Source of the DNA: an uncultured bacterium
GTDB lineage: Bacteria; Actinomycetota; Coriobacteriia; Coriobacteriales; Eggerthellaceae
Reading direction: 5' to 3'
Assembly (NCBI GenBank): GCA_905214325.1
Contig: CAJMLT010000027.1
Span: 1 to 19,295, forward strand
Length of the DNA stretch: 19,295 bases
The notes beneath the pieces were generated by a model that did not search any database, had not been told where the DNA came from, and saw nothing but the letters and a program-made list of their open reading frames with translations. Positions 6,680 to 14,987 of the stretch are shown here, in pieces. The stretch's first letter is position 1, and the number at the start of each line of letters is the position of its first letter. A program made the translations under genes and the position numbers.

Positions 6680-7051
6680 ATGCGGATCGCAGTTCCCACC
6701 GAATATGAAACCGGCCTTGAAAGCCTACGCTCGGGCCACTTCGGACATGCCCCCTACTTCACCATCGCCACTATCGAAGATGATGCGGTGAAAAGCGTCG
6801 AAGTCATCCGTAACGTCGACCACGATGCGGTCGGATGCGGCGGCGTGATCGATTTCGCCATGAGTCAGAATATCGACGGCATCATCGTCGTGGGCATGGG
6901 TATGCCGCCGTTCACCCGCTTCACCAATGCCGGCATCACCGTGTATTCCGAACGTGAAACCTCCACCGTGGGCGGCGTGATCGAGCGCTTCATCGCAGGT
7001 GACGTGCCCACCATGGACCCGAACGCGGCCTGCAACCACCACGCTCACTGA
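6680..7051 (+). CDS. NifX/NifB-type dinitrogenase cofactor-biosynthesis family protein
   Basis: A 123-residue single-domain protein of the Nitro_FeMo-Co superfamily (RNase H-like fold), which in nitrogen fixers carries Fe-S or Fe-Mo-co precursors. The hallmarks are the opening MRIAVPTEYETGL, the S-G-H-F-G-H-A-P-Y-F motif (residues 18-27), the G-C-G-G-V-I-D segment (53-59) and the alternating DGIIVVGMGMPPFTRFTNAG. It ends in a His-rich tail, ACNHHAH. No nif gene adjoins it; such stand-alone members are common in anaerobes and probably handle a metal cluster of another enzyme. ATG 6680 was chosen because ACGGAG lies 7 bases upstream and the family begins at this Met; a longer frame from 6620 overlaps the inverted repeat and is not credible. 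Confidence 0.85.
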   Translation: MRIAVPTEYETGLESLRSGHFGHAPYFTIATIEDDAVKSVEVIRNVDHDAVGCGGVIDFAMSQNIDGIIVVGMGMPPFTRFTNAGITVYSERETSTVGGVIERFIAGDVPTMDPNAACNHHAH

Positions 7052-7053
7052 TC

Positions 7054-7081
7054 GGAACGCCCCGATGTTTCGGGGTGTTCC
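7054..7081. terminator. Stem-loop between convergent genes, probable bidirectional terminator
   Basis: GGAACGCCCCGA (7054-7065) pairs with TCGGGGTGTTCC (7070-7081), 12 pairs including one G-T, with a 4-base loop. It begins 2 bases after the NifX-like stop and touches the SulP stop codon at 7082, so it sits exactly between two convergent genes. The following T-tract is weak on both strands. Confidence 0.65.
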
Positions 7082-8758
7082 CTATTTCGAAGGCTTATCC
7101 TCCCCCAACAAACGACGGGTGTAGGCTATGGCGTCGTCGATGTTGGTGCGGAAGTTGTCTTTGCCGATCAGATCGACGAACCCCGCGTGCTCCATGGTTT
7201 TCATGGGCTGCTCGTTGGCGTGGGAAATGATGAGTTCGACGCCGTTTTCGTGACAGTATTCATAGAGGTTTTCCAGCGCATGCATACCCGTCGAATCGAG
7301 CGAGGGCACACCACGCATACGGATGATCAGATATTTGGTGAAGGACTTCACCGAAATATCGGTAATGCGGTCGGTCATGCCGAAAAACAGCGGCCCGTTG
7401 ATTTCGTAAACACGTACGCTTTTGGGTAACTCACGCAAATGAGTGACTTCGGAATTTTGATCCCCGTAGTATTTCCAGCCCTTGACCTCGGTTTCCTCGC
7501 TCACCATTTTCATGAACAGAACAACCGTGATGGCCATACCGACACCGATCGCCACAACCAAATCCAAAACGATAGTCAGAGTGAACGTCAGGAAAAGAGT
7601 GGCGATAGCCCCCTTGGAAGCCGTTTTACACAGGTGTACGAAACTGCGCCAACCGGACATATTGTAGGCCACATGCAACAGGATAGCCGCAATGGTGGGC
7701 ATGGGGATGAGCGCGGCATACGGCATCAAAAACGCCAGAACCAGAAGAAGAACCAATGCGTGAACCATGCCGGCGATGGGCGTACGTCCTCCGTTTTTCA
7801 CATTTGCGGCGGTACGGGCGATGGCTCCCGTCGCCGGAATTCCGCCGAAGAGCACGGAACCGATATTGCCTACGCCCTGCGCCACGAGTTCCATGTTGCA
7901 ACGATGATGGGAGCTGATCATGGAGTCGGCGACCACGCAGGACAACAGTGATTCGATGGCGGCGAGAATGGCGATAGTGGCACCGTTTGCCAGCTGGTCG
8001 CGGAAAAGATCCAAGCTCAACTGCGGAACATGGAGCGCGGGAAGCCCGCCGTCGATGGCGTACAGGTCCCCGATGGTGTTCACGTTCATGCCGCACCCGT
8101 TCACTATAGCCACGCCGACGATAAGCGCCACCAGCGAACCGGGGACCTTCTCACTCACCCGGGGCCACAAAAACAGAATGGTCAGACACACCGCACCCAC
8201 AAGCAATGCCTCGGGGTTCACCGTTGCGAAGTTCAGAACAAGCGCCTGTAGCTTGTCCATGGTTTCGACCGTTGCGGTGCCGGCCGGGAAGGTGAGTCCC
8301 AGAAAATCCTTGATCTGACCGATGACCAGCGTAACGGCGATGCCGGCGGTGAAGCCCGTGGTGATGGTCAAAGGCACGAAGCGGATGAGGGTGCCCAGCT
8401 TCAGCAGGCCACCCAGTATGAGCAGAACGCCGGCTATGATGGTGGCGGCGAACAGACCGTCCAGCCCATCAGTGGCAACGATACCCGCCACGATGGTGGC
8501 GAATGCGGCAGTGGGGCCCGAAATCTGCACGCGGCTACCACCGAGAAAGGCTATCAGGAAACCGGCGACGATAGCGGTATAGAGGCCCAGTTCGGGACCG
8601 ACGCCCGAAGCGATGGCCAAGGCGATGGAAAGCGGCAAGGCCACCACCGCCACCATGATGCCCGAAACGATATCTTTGGGTATCTGCCTTTTGAGTTCTT
8701 CTTTGTCGGTGTGCTTGATGACGCTGAATAATATCGGTTTGATTTTGTCGCGCTGCAT
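7082..8758 (-). CDS. SulP-family anion transporter with C-terminal STAS domain
   Basis: A 558-residue inner-membrane carrier, the usual SulP length. The hydrophobic part has about 12-14 membrane segments and the SulP signatures ALPLSIALAIASGVGPELGL, GSRVQISGPTAAF and the helix-breaking TAGIAVTLVIGQIKD. The last 110 residues form a cytoplasmic STAS domain, with RVYEINGPLFFG and the conserved LDSTGMHALENL loop. Family members carry sulphate, bicarbonate or dicarboxylates, with protons or sodium; the substrate cannot be read from sequence. ATG 8758 gives the usual N-terminus, but its ribosome site is poor. A GTG at 8848 adds 30 residues without family character, yet has AAGGA just upstream, so that start cannot be excluded. 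It is convergent with the NifX-like gene and shares its stem-loop. Confidence 0.92.
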   Translation of the reverse strand: MQRDKIKPILFSVIKHTDKEELKRQIPKDIVSGIMVAVVALPLSIALAIASGVGPELGLYTAIVAGFLIAFLGGSRVQISGPTAAFATIVAGIVATDGLDGLFAATIIAGVLLILGGLLKLGTLIRFVPLTITTGFTAGIAVTLVIGQIKDFLGLTFPAGTATVETMDKLQALVLNFATVNPEALLVGAVCLTILFLWPRVSEKVPGSLVALIVGVAIVNGCGMNVNTIGDLYAIDGGLPALHVPQLSLDLFRDQLANGATIAILAAIESLLSCVVADSMISSHHRCNMELVAQGVGNIGSVLFGGIPATGAIARTAANVKNGGRTPIAGMVHALVLLLVLAFLMPYAALIPMPTIAAILLHVAYNMSGWRSFVHLCKTASKGAIATLFLTFTLTIVLDLVVAIGVGMAITVVLFMKMVSEETEVKGWKYYGDQNSEVTHLRELPKSVRVYEINGPLFFGMTDRITDISVKSFTKYLIIRMRGVPSLDSTGMHALENLYEYCHENGVELIISHANEQPMKTMEHAGFVDLIGKDNFRTNIDDAIAYTRRLLGEDKPSK

Positions 8759-9176
8759 ACTTCTTATCTTCTGAGTTGTCGTGTTTCGTGTGCTGATGCC
8801 CCAATTGATCAGGGCATTCCGTGTCGGCGCGCCACTGCTGTCGGACACGGGTCATTCCTTGTTTTTCGTCACTTCGGCAAAAGCGACGCGAATGTGAATT
8901 CTATCGCGGAGAAACCGGAGAAACAACCCGAAATAGGGAATACGGCCTTTTCCCACACCGTTTCGGCAGATCAGTCGATATGTTTCACCACATCATCCGA
9001 AGAGAAGGGGCGATCATCAGCACCACGCTTGATGCCTGCGAGCAGAAGGGTGTCTTACGAATCGTTCCAAGAAGTTGTCAGCAGCGAATCCGGATCCTTA
9101 CCCTATCGATATCGAACGAGCGTGAGATTTCTGTCGAAAACAACTGAACCACAATTTTCGGCCGAATAATGAACAA

Positions 9177-9204
9177 TTGACCACAATATACGGACGTATA
9201 TTGT
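9177..9204 (+). promoter_or_regulatory. Candidate promoter of the DUF4143 ATPase gene
   Basis: TTGACC (9177-9182) and TATTGT (9199-9204) with a 16-base spacer, resembling a sigma-70 type promoter, 45 bases upstream of ATG 9249. A second AT-rich block, CTATATAAAC (9211-9220), could supply an alternative -10. Confidence 0.4.
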
Positions 9205-9205
9205 G
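9182..9205. promoter_or_regulatory. Perfect palindrome, probable operator
   Basis: CACAATATAC (9182-9191) and GTATATTGTG (9196-9205) are exact inverted copies separated by GGAC. The repeat overlaps the candidate -35/-10 pair of the downstream ATPase gene, the position expected of a repressor operator. No DNA-binding regulator gene adjoins it. Confidence 0.6.
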
Positions 9206-9248
9206 CGATACTATATAAACATCCTCAACCGGTAGGCAGGTGCATCAG

Positions 9249-10586
9249 ATGAAGAGGTTACTGTTCGAAGAATTGGAATCATGGCGCACGTCCTCACCGA
9301 GGAAACCGCTCGTGCTTCGAGGTGCTCGTCAGGTGGGCAAAACGTGGTTGCTCAGAGAGTTTGGTGCTTCTCGCTTTGAAAACGTTGCGTATATCCGTAT
9401 TGAGGATAACGCTCCCATGCAGCAACTCTTCGAAGGCTCGCTTGAACCTGCACGTTTGCTGCGAGGCATTTCTGCTGAAACAGGCGAGCAGATCAACCCC
9501 CATACGACACTCGTGATTCTTGACGAAGTGCAGGCCGCCCCTCGGGCGCTGACCGCACTTAAATACTTCTACGAAGATGCACCTGAATATGCAATTGCTG
9601 TCGCTGGATCTCTTTTGGGTGTTGCTCTTAACGCAGGCGTTTCGTTTCCCGTGGGCAAGGTAACGTTCATGGACCTCCATCCCTTAAGCTTCAGAGAGTT
9701 TCTGCTTGCCATGGGCGAGGATGCGCTTGAGCAGAATATACGCGAGTGCGATTTCGAAATGATAGAAGTATTCCGCGAGCGCTATGTAGACCTGCTGCAT
9801 CTCTATTATTTCGTGGGGGGAATGCCCGAGGCTGTGCTGAGCTATGCAAAGAACGCCAACTTCGCTGAAGTCAGGCAGATTCATGAGGATATCTTATCGG
9901 CCTATCAAGGGGACTTCGCCAAACACGCTGGCTCAACTATCGGTGAGCGATGCCGACTTATCTTCGATTCCCTGCCTAGACACCTTGCGAAGGAAAACAA
10001 GAAGTTCGTGTACGGGGTGGTAAAGAAGGGCTATCGCGGAAGGGACCTGGATGATGCCTTGCAGTTTTTGATCGACGCGGGATTGGTCTTGAAAGTGAAG
10101 CGTGTTTCTGCCCCTGGCTTGCCGCTGAGCGCCTACGTGGACGAGGCCTCCTTCAAGCTGTTCTGTGTCGATATCGGACTGCTCGGTGCGCTTGCAGGCG
10201 TTGAAAGTAAAACCATTATCGAAGGGAACGACCTGTTCACGCACTTTAAGGGCGCAATGGCCGAGCAGTATGTCTGTCAGCAACTGGTTTCGGACAATAA
10301 ACTGAGCCCTTATTACTGGTCTGCCGAAAGAAGCACCGGCGAGATCGACTTCATTGTCCAGTCTAAAGGAAGTGTGGTTCCCATTGAGGTAAAAGCGGAA
10401 GAGAACCTGAAGGCCAAAAGCCTGGCCTTTTTCTGCAAGACATACGATTTGAGTAACGCCATAAGGCTGTCTCTTTCGGGATATCGCAGAGAAAGCTGGC
10501 TTACGAACATCCCTCTGTATGCAGTCCATTGCTTGGAACACCCCGGGCAGAACGAAGATAAGATGGGCACAGCCACAACAAGGTAG
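9249..10586 (+). CDS. AAA ATPase with DUF4143 domain
   Basis: A 445-residue ATPase of the widespread AAA_14/DUF4143 group. Walker A is GARQVGKT (residues 25-32, in LVLRGARQVGKTWLL), Walker B is LVILDEVQ (88-95), and the sensor-like segment is AVAGSLLG (118-124). It continues with PVGKVTFMDLHPLSFREFL and YYFVGGMPEAV, both constant in the family. The C-terminal part (about 200 on) is DUF4143, ending in a PD-(D/E)xK-like core: GEIDFIVQ (D367) and PIEVKA (E380, K382). Proteins of this group are common in anaerobes and are thought to act as mobile or selfish-type ATPases with a nuclease-like domain; the true role is unknown. ATG 9249 was preferred over GTG 9240 for its fit to the family N-terminus (MKRLLFEEL) and GGCAGGTG upstream. 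A palindromic operator precedes it. Confidence 0.9.
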   Translation: MKRLLFEELESWRTSSPRKPLVLRGARQVGKTWLLREFGASRFENVAYIRIEDNAPMQQLFEGSLEPARLLRGISAETGEQINPHTTLVILDEVQAAPRALTALKYFYEDAPEYAIAVAGSLLGVALNAGVSFPVGKVTFMDLHPLSFREFLLAMGEDALEQNIRECDFEMIEVFRERYVDLLHLYYFVGGMPEAVLSYAKNANFAEVRQIHEDILSAYQGDFAKHAGSTIGERCRLIFDSLPRHLAKENKKFVYGVVKKGYRGRDLDDALQFLIDAGLVLKVKRVSAPGLPLSAYVDEASFKLFCVDIGLLGALAGVESKTIIEGNDLFTHFKGAMAEQYVCQQLVSDNKLSPYYWSAERSTGEIDFIVQSKGSVVPIEVKAEENLKAKSLAFFCKTYDLSNAIRLSLSGYRRESWLTNIPLYAVHCLEHPGQNEDKMGTATTR

Positions 10587-10696
10587 TTGATCGATTCCTC
10601 CAAGCTACCGCTACCACTATAAGCGGGAGTAAGGGTAGTAAGAGTATCGTTACCCCCACCTAAATCGGTTAGTTGGAAGCGGTCGAAGACGCCCGA

Positions 10697-10837
10697 CTAT
10701 AATTCCATGGTGACGCCTGTAGGGCGGTAGTAGGAAATAGTGCAGTTAGCATACACCCCTACACCGGCACAGGTGAAATCAAACCATGTAGAGCCACCGT
10801 CGACAGCGGTAGTGAAGGCCGTCGTGGAGTTGTTGAC
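10697..10837 (-). pseudogene. Possible decayed coding fragment
   Basis: Minus-strand frame of 46 codons ending at TAG, with no start codon and no ribosome site. It reads like protein rather than random sequence (for example DGGSTWFDFTCAGVGVY and TISYYRPTGVTMEL), rich in Thr, Ser, Tyr and Gly. Past the stop the same frame goes on as FDRFQLTDLGGGNDTL, as if an amber mutation had split a longer secreted- or surface-type sequence. I recognise no family; chance is possible. Confidence 0.25.
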
Positions 10838-10850
10838 TTATGGACTTCGC

Positions 10851-13256
10851 TTAGAACGCGCGGAAGCGGTCGTAGCGTTGCTGCAACAATTCCCCGACAT
10901 CGAGCGATTCCAGTTCGCGCAGGGAACGTATCACGAAATCCGCCACCTCACGGGCCGCCTCGACGGGGTTTTCGTGCGCGGGGCCTTCGCCCTCGCTCAG
11001 CACTTCTTCCACGATGCCCATTTCGCAGGCCTCGGCCGCACTCATCTTCATGACCGCAGCCGCTTCGGCCGCACGGGAGCGATCCTTCCACAAAATGGAG
11101 GCGAAGCCTTCGGGAGACAGGACCGAATAGACCGCATGCTCCTGCATGGCAACGCGATTACCCAACGCCAGCGCAAGTGCGCCACCCGATCCACCTTCAC
11201 CCAACACCACGCATACCACCGGAACCTTCAACCCCGCCAGCGCGACCAGATTGTCGGCGATGGCGTTACCCTGGCCACGCTCTTCGGCTTCCATGCCGCA
11301 AAACGCGCCCTGCGTATCCACGAAACACACGACGGGACGACCGAATTTTTCGGCCTGGCGCATCAGGCGCAGGCTTTTGCGATACCCTTCGGGCTGTGGG
11401 CAGCCGAAATTGCGTGCGATACGCTGATTGAGATCGCTCCCCTTTTCTTCGGCTATCACCGTAACGGGCTGTCCGTCGATCCAGCCTACGCCCGCCAGAA
11501 TGGCCGCGTCGTCGGCGAACGAACGATCACCGTGCAACTCGAGGAATCCATCGACTACCGCATCGATGTAGTACTGCGCCGTCGGACGATGGACGTTACG
11601 TGCAAGCAAGACGCTCTCCCAAGCGGGATTCGCCTGATCGGATGTCGTCTGCATCATCGGTTTGACCCCGGGCGCATCGGCCACACCGCGCTTGGACATG
11701 GCCCGGCGGATGGACGACCCTCCGCTCGAAACGAAAGCCTTCTCCTTTTCCGCGGAACCTTCTTCGCTTCGGGTGGCAATCCCCCGAGCGGCACGTCCCG
11801 GTGCCGCCAAGACGTTGCGGATGGCGGCGGAAAGCGGATTGGTGGGAATACTTCTTTTCACCTGTACCGAGGAGTGCTCGATCATTCGACCGTTCAAACT
11901 TTCCTCGACGGTGTGGTAGCTGTGTATGTCGCCGCCCAAGCCCGACCTGCGCTTGTTGTGCGATACGACATGCAGTGCGATCACGTGCGCCAAATAGCTC
12001 CGCATCTCCGCCCGCTGCACAATCGCGTCGATCAGCCCGTGCTCCAAGGCGAATTCGGCCGTCTGGAATCCGTCGGGCAACGTTTGGCGGATCGTATCCT
12101 GGATGACACGGCGACCGGCGAAGCCGATAAGCGCATAGGGTTCGGAGACGATGATGTCACCCTGCATGGCAAACGACGCCGTCACGCCTCCGGTCGTGGG
12201 ATCGGTTATCACGGAAACATACACCAGTCCCGCTTCACCATGGCGCTCCACCGCCGCGCTGATCTTCGCCATCTGCATGAGGGAGACCAATCCCTCCTGC
12301 ATGCGTGCACCACCGGATGCCGTGAAGATGACCAAGGGCAATCCCTCACGGGTGGCGCGTTCGATCGTGCGGGTTATCTTCTCCCCCACAACCGAACCCA
12401 TGGAGCCCATCATGAACGTGGACTCCATTACGCACAGCGCAACGTCGATACCGGCGAGCGCGGCCTTGCCACAGCGCACCGCCTCGGATAAGCCGCTCTT
12501 GCGGCGCATGCCTTCAAGCAGGCTGTCATAATCGGGGAATGCCAAAGGATCCGTTTCGGGAACGACGGCGAACCATTCTTCGAAGGTTCCCTCATCGAAG
12601 GTCTGCGCGATACGTTCATCCGACGTCAGTCGGTAAAGACCGCCGCATGTCGGGCACACTCCCCCACCGGTCATGACTTCCGAAACGTCGTGTTTCAGCT
12701 TGCACGTCGGGCACCCGCGCCATTCAACGCTCCTGTTCCCTGTCGAACCGGGGGCGGGTTCGCACTTGATCCAACTCGTCATGGTCTTATCGCCCGGCAG
12801 CGGCGTGAAAAGCATCAGCCCTTCGGCATGAGCCAATTCCTGCAACAACACATCGTGAGCGACCTGTTCATCGATAACCAACAACGCGCCCGCGCCACAG
12901 CTATGAGCCGCCTGCATGATAGCGTAATCATTGGAGAAAAGGCGCTGATCGAATGTGGGACCCAAGGAAACCACCGAAGCGCTACCCGAGCAGGAAAACG
13001 CCCGCTTCTTGTCGTCGGTGCCCGTCACCCATACCTTTTCGCATCCGACTTGACGACAGGCTTTGACCACCGCCTTCATGGCGTTACCGTAACCGACCAC
13101 GCACACTGCGCCGGCAACGGAAGAGACGATCGTATCGAGACGATAGACGACGCGCGCCGCAGCGGCATCTTCGGAAACCACCGCGGGCTGCGGGGCTTGT
13201 GCCGATGCCCCCTCCTGCGGCAACATGACGTACTTTCTGCGTTTACCGAACAACAC
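10851..13256 (-). CDS. accDA: Fused acetyl-CoA carboxylase carboxyltransferase (beta-alpha) with N-terminal biotin-carboxylase-like domain
   Basis: An 801-residue fusion that moves CO2 from biotin to acetyl-CoA, giving malonyl-CoA. Residues 47-160 form a Rossmann-like domain resembling the N-domain of biotin carboxylase (VVKACRQVG, SVVSLGP, AIMQAAHSCGAGAL). Residues 180-440 are AccD: zinc ribbon C182-P-T-C and C201-P-T-C, then MMGSMGSVVGEKI and FTASGGARMQEG. A low-complexity linker (440-545) leads to AccA (545-800), with FLELHGDRSFADD, GSDLNQRIARNFG and VLGEGGSGGALAL. Separate AccD and AccA are about 290 and 320 residues, so both halves look complete. Translation begins at GTG 13256, 3 bases after fabZ, with AGAGGTG as ribosome site. 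It ends the operon. No accB or accC is in the window, so biotin carboxylase and BCCP must be encoded elsewhere. Confidence 0.93.
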   Translation of the reverse strand: MLFGKRRKYVMLPQEGASAQAPQPAVVSEDAAAARVVYRLDTIVSSVAGAVCVVGYGNAMKAVVKACRQVGCEKVWVTGTDDKKRAFSCSGSASVVSLGPTFDQRLFSNDYAIMQAAHSCGAGALLVIDEQVAHDVLLQELAHAEGLMLFTPLPGDKTMTSWIKCEPAPGSTGNRSVEWRGCPTCKLKHDVSEVMTGGGVCPTCGGLYRLTSDERIAQTFDEGTFEEWFAVVPETDPLAFPDYDSLLEGMRRKSGLSEAVRCGKAALAGIDVALCVMESTFMMGSMGSVVGEKITRTIERATREGLPLVIFTASGGARMQEGLVSLMQMAKISAAVERHGEAGLVYVSVITDPTTGGVTASFAMQGDIIVSEPYALIGFAGRRVIQDTIRQTLPDGFQTAEFALEHGLIDAIVQRAEMRSYLAHVIALHVVSHNKRRSGLGGDIHSYHTVEESLNGRMIEHSSVQVKRSIPTNPLSAAIRNVLAAPGRAARGIATRSEEGSAEKEKAFVSSGGSSIRRAMSKRGVADAPGVKPMMQTTSDQANPAWESVLLARNVHRPTAQYYIDAVVDGFLELHGDRSFADDAAILAGVGWIDGQPVTVIAEEKGSDLNQRIARNFGCPQPEGYRKSLRLMRQAEKFGRPVVCFVDTQGAFCGMEAEERGQGNAIADNLVALAGLKVPVVCVVLGEGGSGGALALALGNRVAMQEHAVYSVLSPEGFASILWKDRSRAAEAAAVMKMSAAEACEMGIVEEVLSEGEGPAHENPVEAAREVADFVIRSLRELESLDVGELLQQRYDRFRAF

Positions 13257-13259
13257 GGA

Positions 13260-13718
13260 TCACCTCTTCGATATCGGCGCGATAACGTACTTCTGAACAG
13301 CTTGGGCGCACACCTTGTCGCCTTTGTACGCCGCCACTTCGGCCACGCACATTCGCGATGACTTCTTCGTGATGGTGGCCTCCAGACGCACGGTGTCACC
13401 GGGAAGAATCTGCTCTCGGAATTTTGCCTTGTCTATGCCGGCGAGAAATCCCAGATTGCCCGCAAACCCGGGCTCCGCCATCAAACAGCAGCAGGAAGCC
13501 TGAGCAAGCGCCTCCATCACGATAACCCCCGGTAAAACGGGATGGTTGGGGAAATGACCGCGGAACATATCCCAATCGGGATCGACATCTAACTCGGCGA
13601 CGATCGAAGAACCCGGATCACAGGAGCCTATGCGGCTCACCCATACGAAAGGATCGCGATGGGGCAACAAGGCCAGCACGCCTTCTTTCCCACAGGGAAA
13701 AACGGGAAGGGAATTCAT
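13260..13718 (-). CDS. fabZ: 3-hydroxyacyl-ACP dehydratase FabZ
   Basis: Dehydrates (3R)-hydroxyacyl-ACP to trans-2-enoyl-ACP in each elongation cycle. The 152-residue hotdog protein carries the FabZ active site: His55 in FRGHFPNHPVLPGVIVMEAL and Glu69 on the following helix, preceded by LLPHRDPFVWV. The usual LPHR-Y/F-P-F start is present with Asp in place of the aromatic residue (RDPF). The KFREQILPGDTVRLEATI segment is also typical. ATG 13718 has a near-perfect AAAGGAGG, lying within the 12-base gap after fabF. In Streptococcus the order is fabF-accB-fabZ-accC-accD; here fabZ follows fabF directly and is followed 3 bases later by the accDA fusion. A FabA-type isomerase is less likely from length and motif. 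Confidence 0.93.
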   Translation of the reverse strand: MNSLPVFPCGKEGVLALLPHRDPFVWVSRIGSCDPGSSIVAELDVDPDWDMFRGHFPNHPVLPGVIVMEALAQASCCCLMAEPGFAGNLGFLAGIDKAKFREQILPGDTVRLEATITKKSSRMCVAEVAAYKGDKVCAQAVQKYVIAPISKR

Positions 13719-13730
13719 CGAAGACCTCCT

Positions 13731-14987
13731 TTATTCCGCGAAGGGAGACAACGCCAACGATGCGTTATGACCCCCGAAGCCCAACGAATTGGAAAGCGCG
13801 ACCTTCTGCGGGTAATCGAAAACAGGCTGAGAGGAAACGCGTACGGGGCTTTCCGGATCGGCTTCGGAAAAGCCAACGGTGGGAGGAACCACCTGATTGA
13901 CGACGGAAAGGGCGCACACGATAGCCTCCACGGCTCCCGCTCCTCCGAGCATATGGCCGGTACAACCCTTGACCGATACCACCGGAATATCCCGAGCCGC
14001 CTCACCGGCGAGCGCATAGAGCGCCGCGGACTCCATGGAGTCGTTGGCGTGCGTCGACGTGCCATGGGCGTTCAAGTGACCCAGATCCCCGACCGTGAAT
14101 CCACCCTCGGCAAGCGCTTGACGCATGGCCCGCATAGCACCGAGCCCCTGAGGGTCGGGCGCGGTGATGTGGTGGGCATCGGCGGTTGATCCGAAGCCCG
14201 TGATTTCGGCGATGATGTGCGCGCCGCGCGCCTGGGCATGTTCGAGCGATTCCAGAATCAGGGCGCCGGCTCCCTCGGCGGGAACGAAGCCGTCACGGTT
14301 CACGTCGAACGGACGGGAGGCACGAAGGCGATCCTGCTGACGGGTGATGGCGCCTAAGTTGCCGAATCCGGCCAAGGCCATGGGAGCCATGCCCTCTTCC
14401 GTACCGCCGGTCAACGCCGCATCGGCCAGACCGAAGCGGATGAGACGATACGCCTCACCGATGGAATGCGACCCCGAAGCACACGCGGTTACCGTGGTGG
14501 TGCATTCGCCCCGCAAGCCGTAGCGGATGGACAGATTGCCCGAGCACATATTGGGAATCATGATGGGAATGAAAAGCGGATTGACCCGCTTCGGACCCTT
14601 GGTGTTCAATACCACCGATTCGCGCTCGAATATCTCAAGCCCACCGATGCCGGTACCGAACACACACGCGAAACGATCCCGATCCACGGTTTCCAAATCG
14701 ATGCCGGACTGCGCCATAGCCTCATCGGCCGCAACGATGGCGTATTGGACGAACTTGGCGAAACGACGGGCCTCCTTCTTGGAGAAACCCTGCTCCAGAG
14801 GATCGTAGCCGGGAATACAACCCCCGACGGACACGTTGAATTTCTCAACGGTTTCCTCGGGCAACGAAGACAGACAGCACGTACCCGCCATCAAATTGCC
14901 CCACAGCGCTTCGACACCGATACCCGCCGGCGTGATAGCTCCCGTTCCCGTTATGACGACACGGTGAAAAGACGGTGTGTTACTCAT
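13731..14987 (-). CDS. fabF: 3-oxoacyl-ACP synthase II (FabF)
   Basis: Condenses malonyl-ACP with acyl-ACP, the elongation step. The 418-residue thiolase-fold protein has the catalytic triad: Cys169 in TVTACASGSHSIGEAYRLI, His308 in LNAHGTSTHAND, and His345 with Lys340 in VKGCTGHMLGGAGA. The N-terminal VVITGTGAITPAGIG and the C-terminal NSLGFGGHNASLAL are standard for FabF/FabB; length and the ACASGSHS context fit FabF. The ATG overlaps the fabG stop as ATGA (14984-14987), so translation is coupled. No FabH appears in the window, so either an unlinked FabH or another starter route must make the first condensation. Confidence 0.95.
   Translation of the reverse strand: MSNTPSFHRVVITGTGAITPAGIGVEALWGNLMAGTCCLSSLPEETVEKFNVSVGGCIPGYDPLEQGFSKKEARRFAKFVQYAIVAADEAMAQSGIDLETVDRDRFACVFGTGIGGLEIFERESVVLNTKGPKRVNPLFIPIMIPNMCSGNLSIRYGLRGECTTTVTACASGSHSIGEAYRLIRFGLADAALTGGTEEGMAPMALAGFGNLGAITRQQDRLRASRPFDVNRDGFVPAEGAGALILESLEHAQARGAHIIAEITGFGSTADAHHITAPDPQGLGAMRAMRQALAEGGFTVGDLGHLNAHGTSTHANDSMESAALYALAGEAARDIPVVSVKGCTGHMLGGAGAVEAIVCALSVVNQVVPPTVGFSEADPESPVRVSSQPVFDYPQKVALSNSLGFGGHNASLALSPFAE

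Larger units (their letters stand above)
8759..9248. other. Non-coding stretch between SulP and the DUF4143 ATPase
   Basis: About 490 bases without a supported gene (400 if SulP starts at GTG 8848). Open frames here (for example plus strand 8821-9147 and 8894-9169) have no ribosome sites and no recognisable protein. The right end holds two palindromes: TTCGGCCGAA (9157-9166) and the 10-base-arm repeat at 9182-9205, with the motif CCACAAT occurring next to both (9149 and 9181). The rest shows nothing I can name. Confidence 0.6.

Noticed and set aside
7439..7951. 170-codon plus-strand frame within SulP
   Set aside because: Antisense shadow of the transporter; His/Gln/Arg-rich and without a ribosome site.
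8821..9169. Plus-strand frames of 91 and 108 codons in the gap before the ATPase gene
   Set aside because: No ribosome site, no family resemblance, and they overlap the control region.
10740..12491. 583-codon open frame on the plus strand
   Set aside because: It lies opposite the unmistakable AccDA gene, has His/Arg/Gly-rich composition typical of an antisense frame in GC-rich coding DNA, and lacks a ribosome site.
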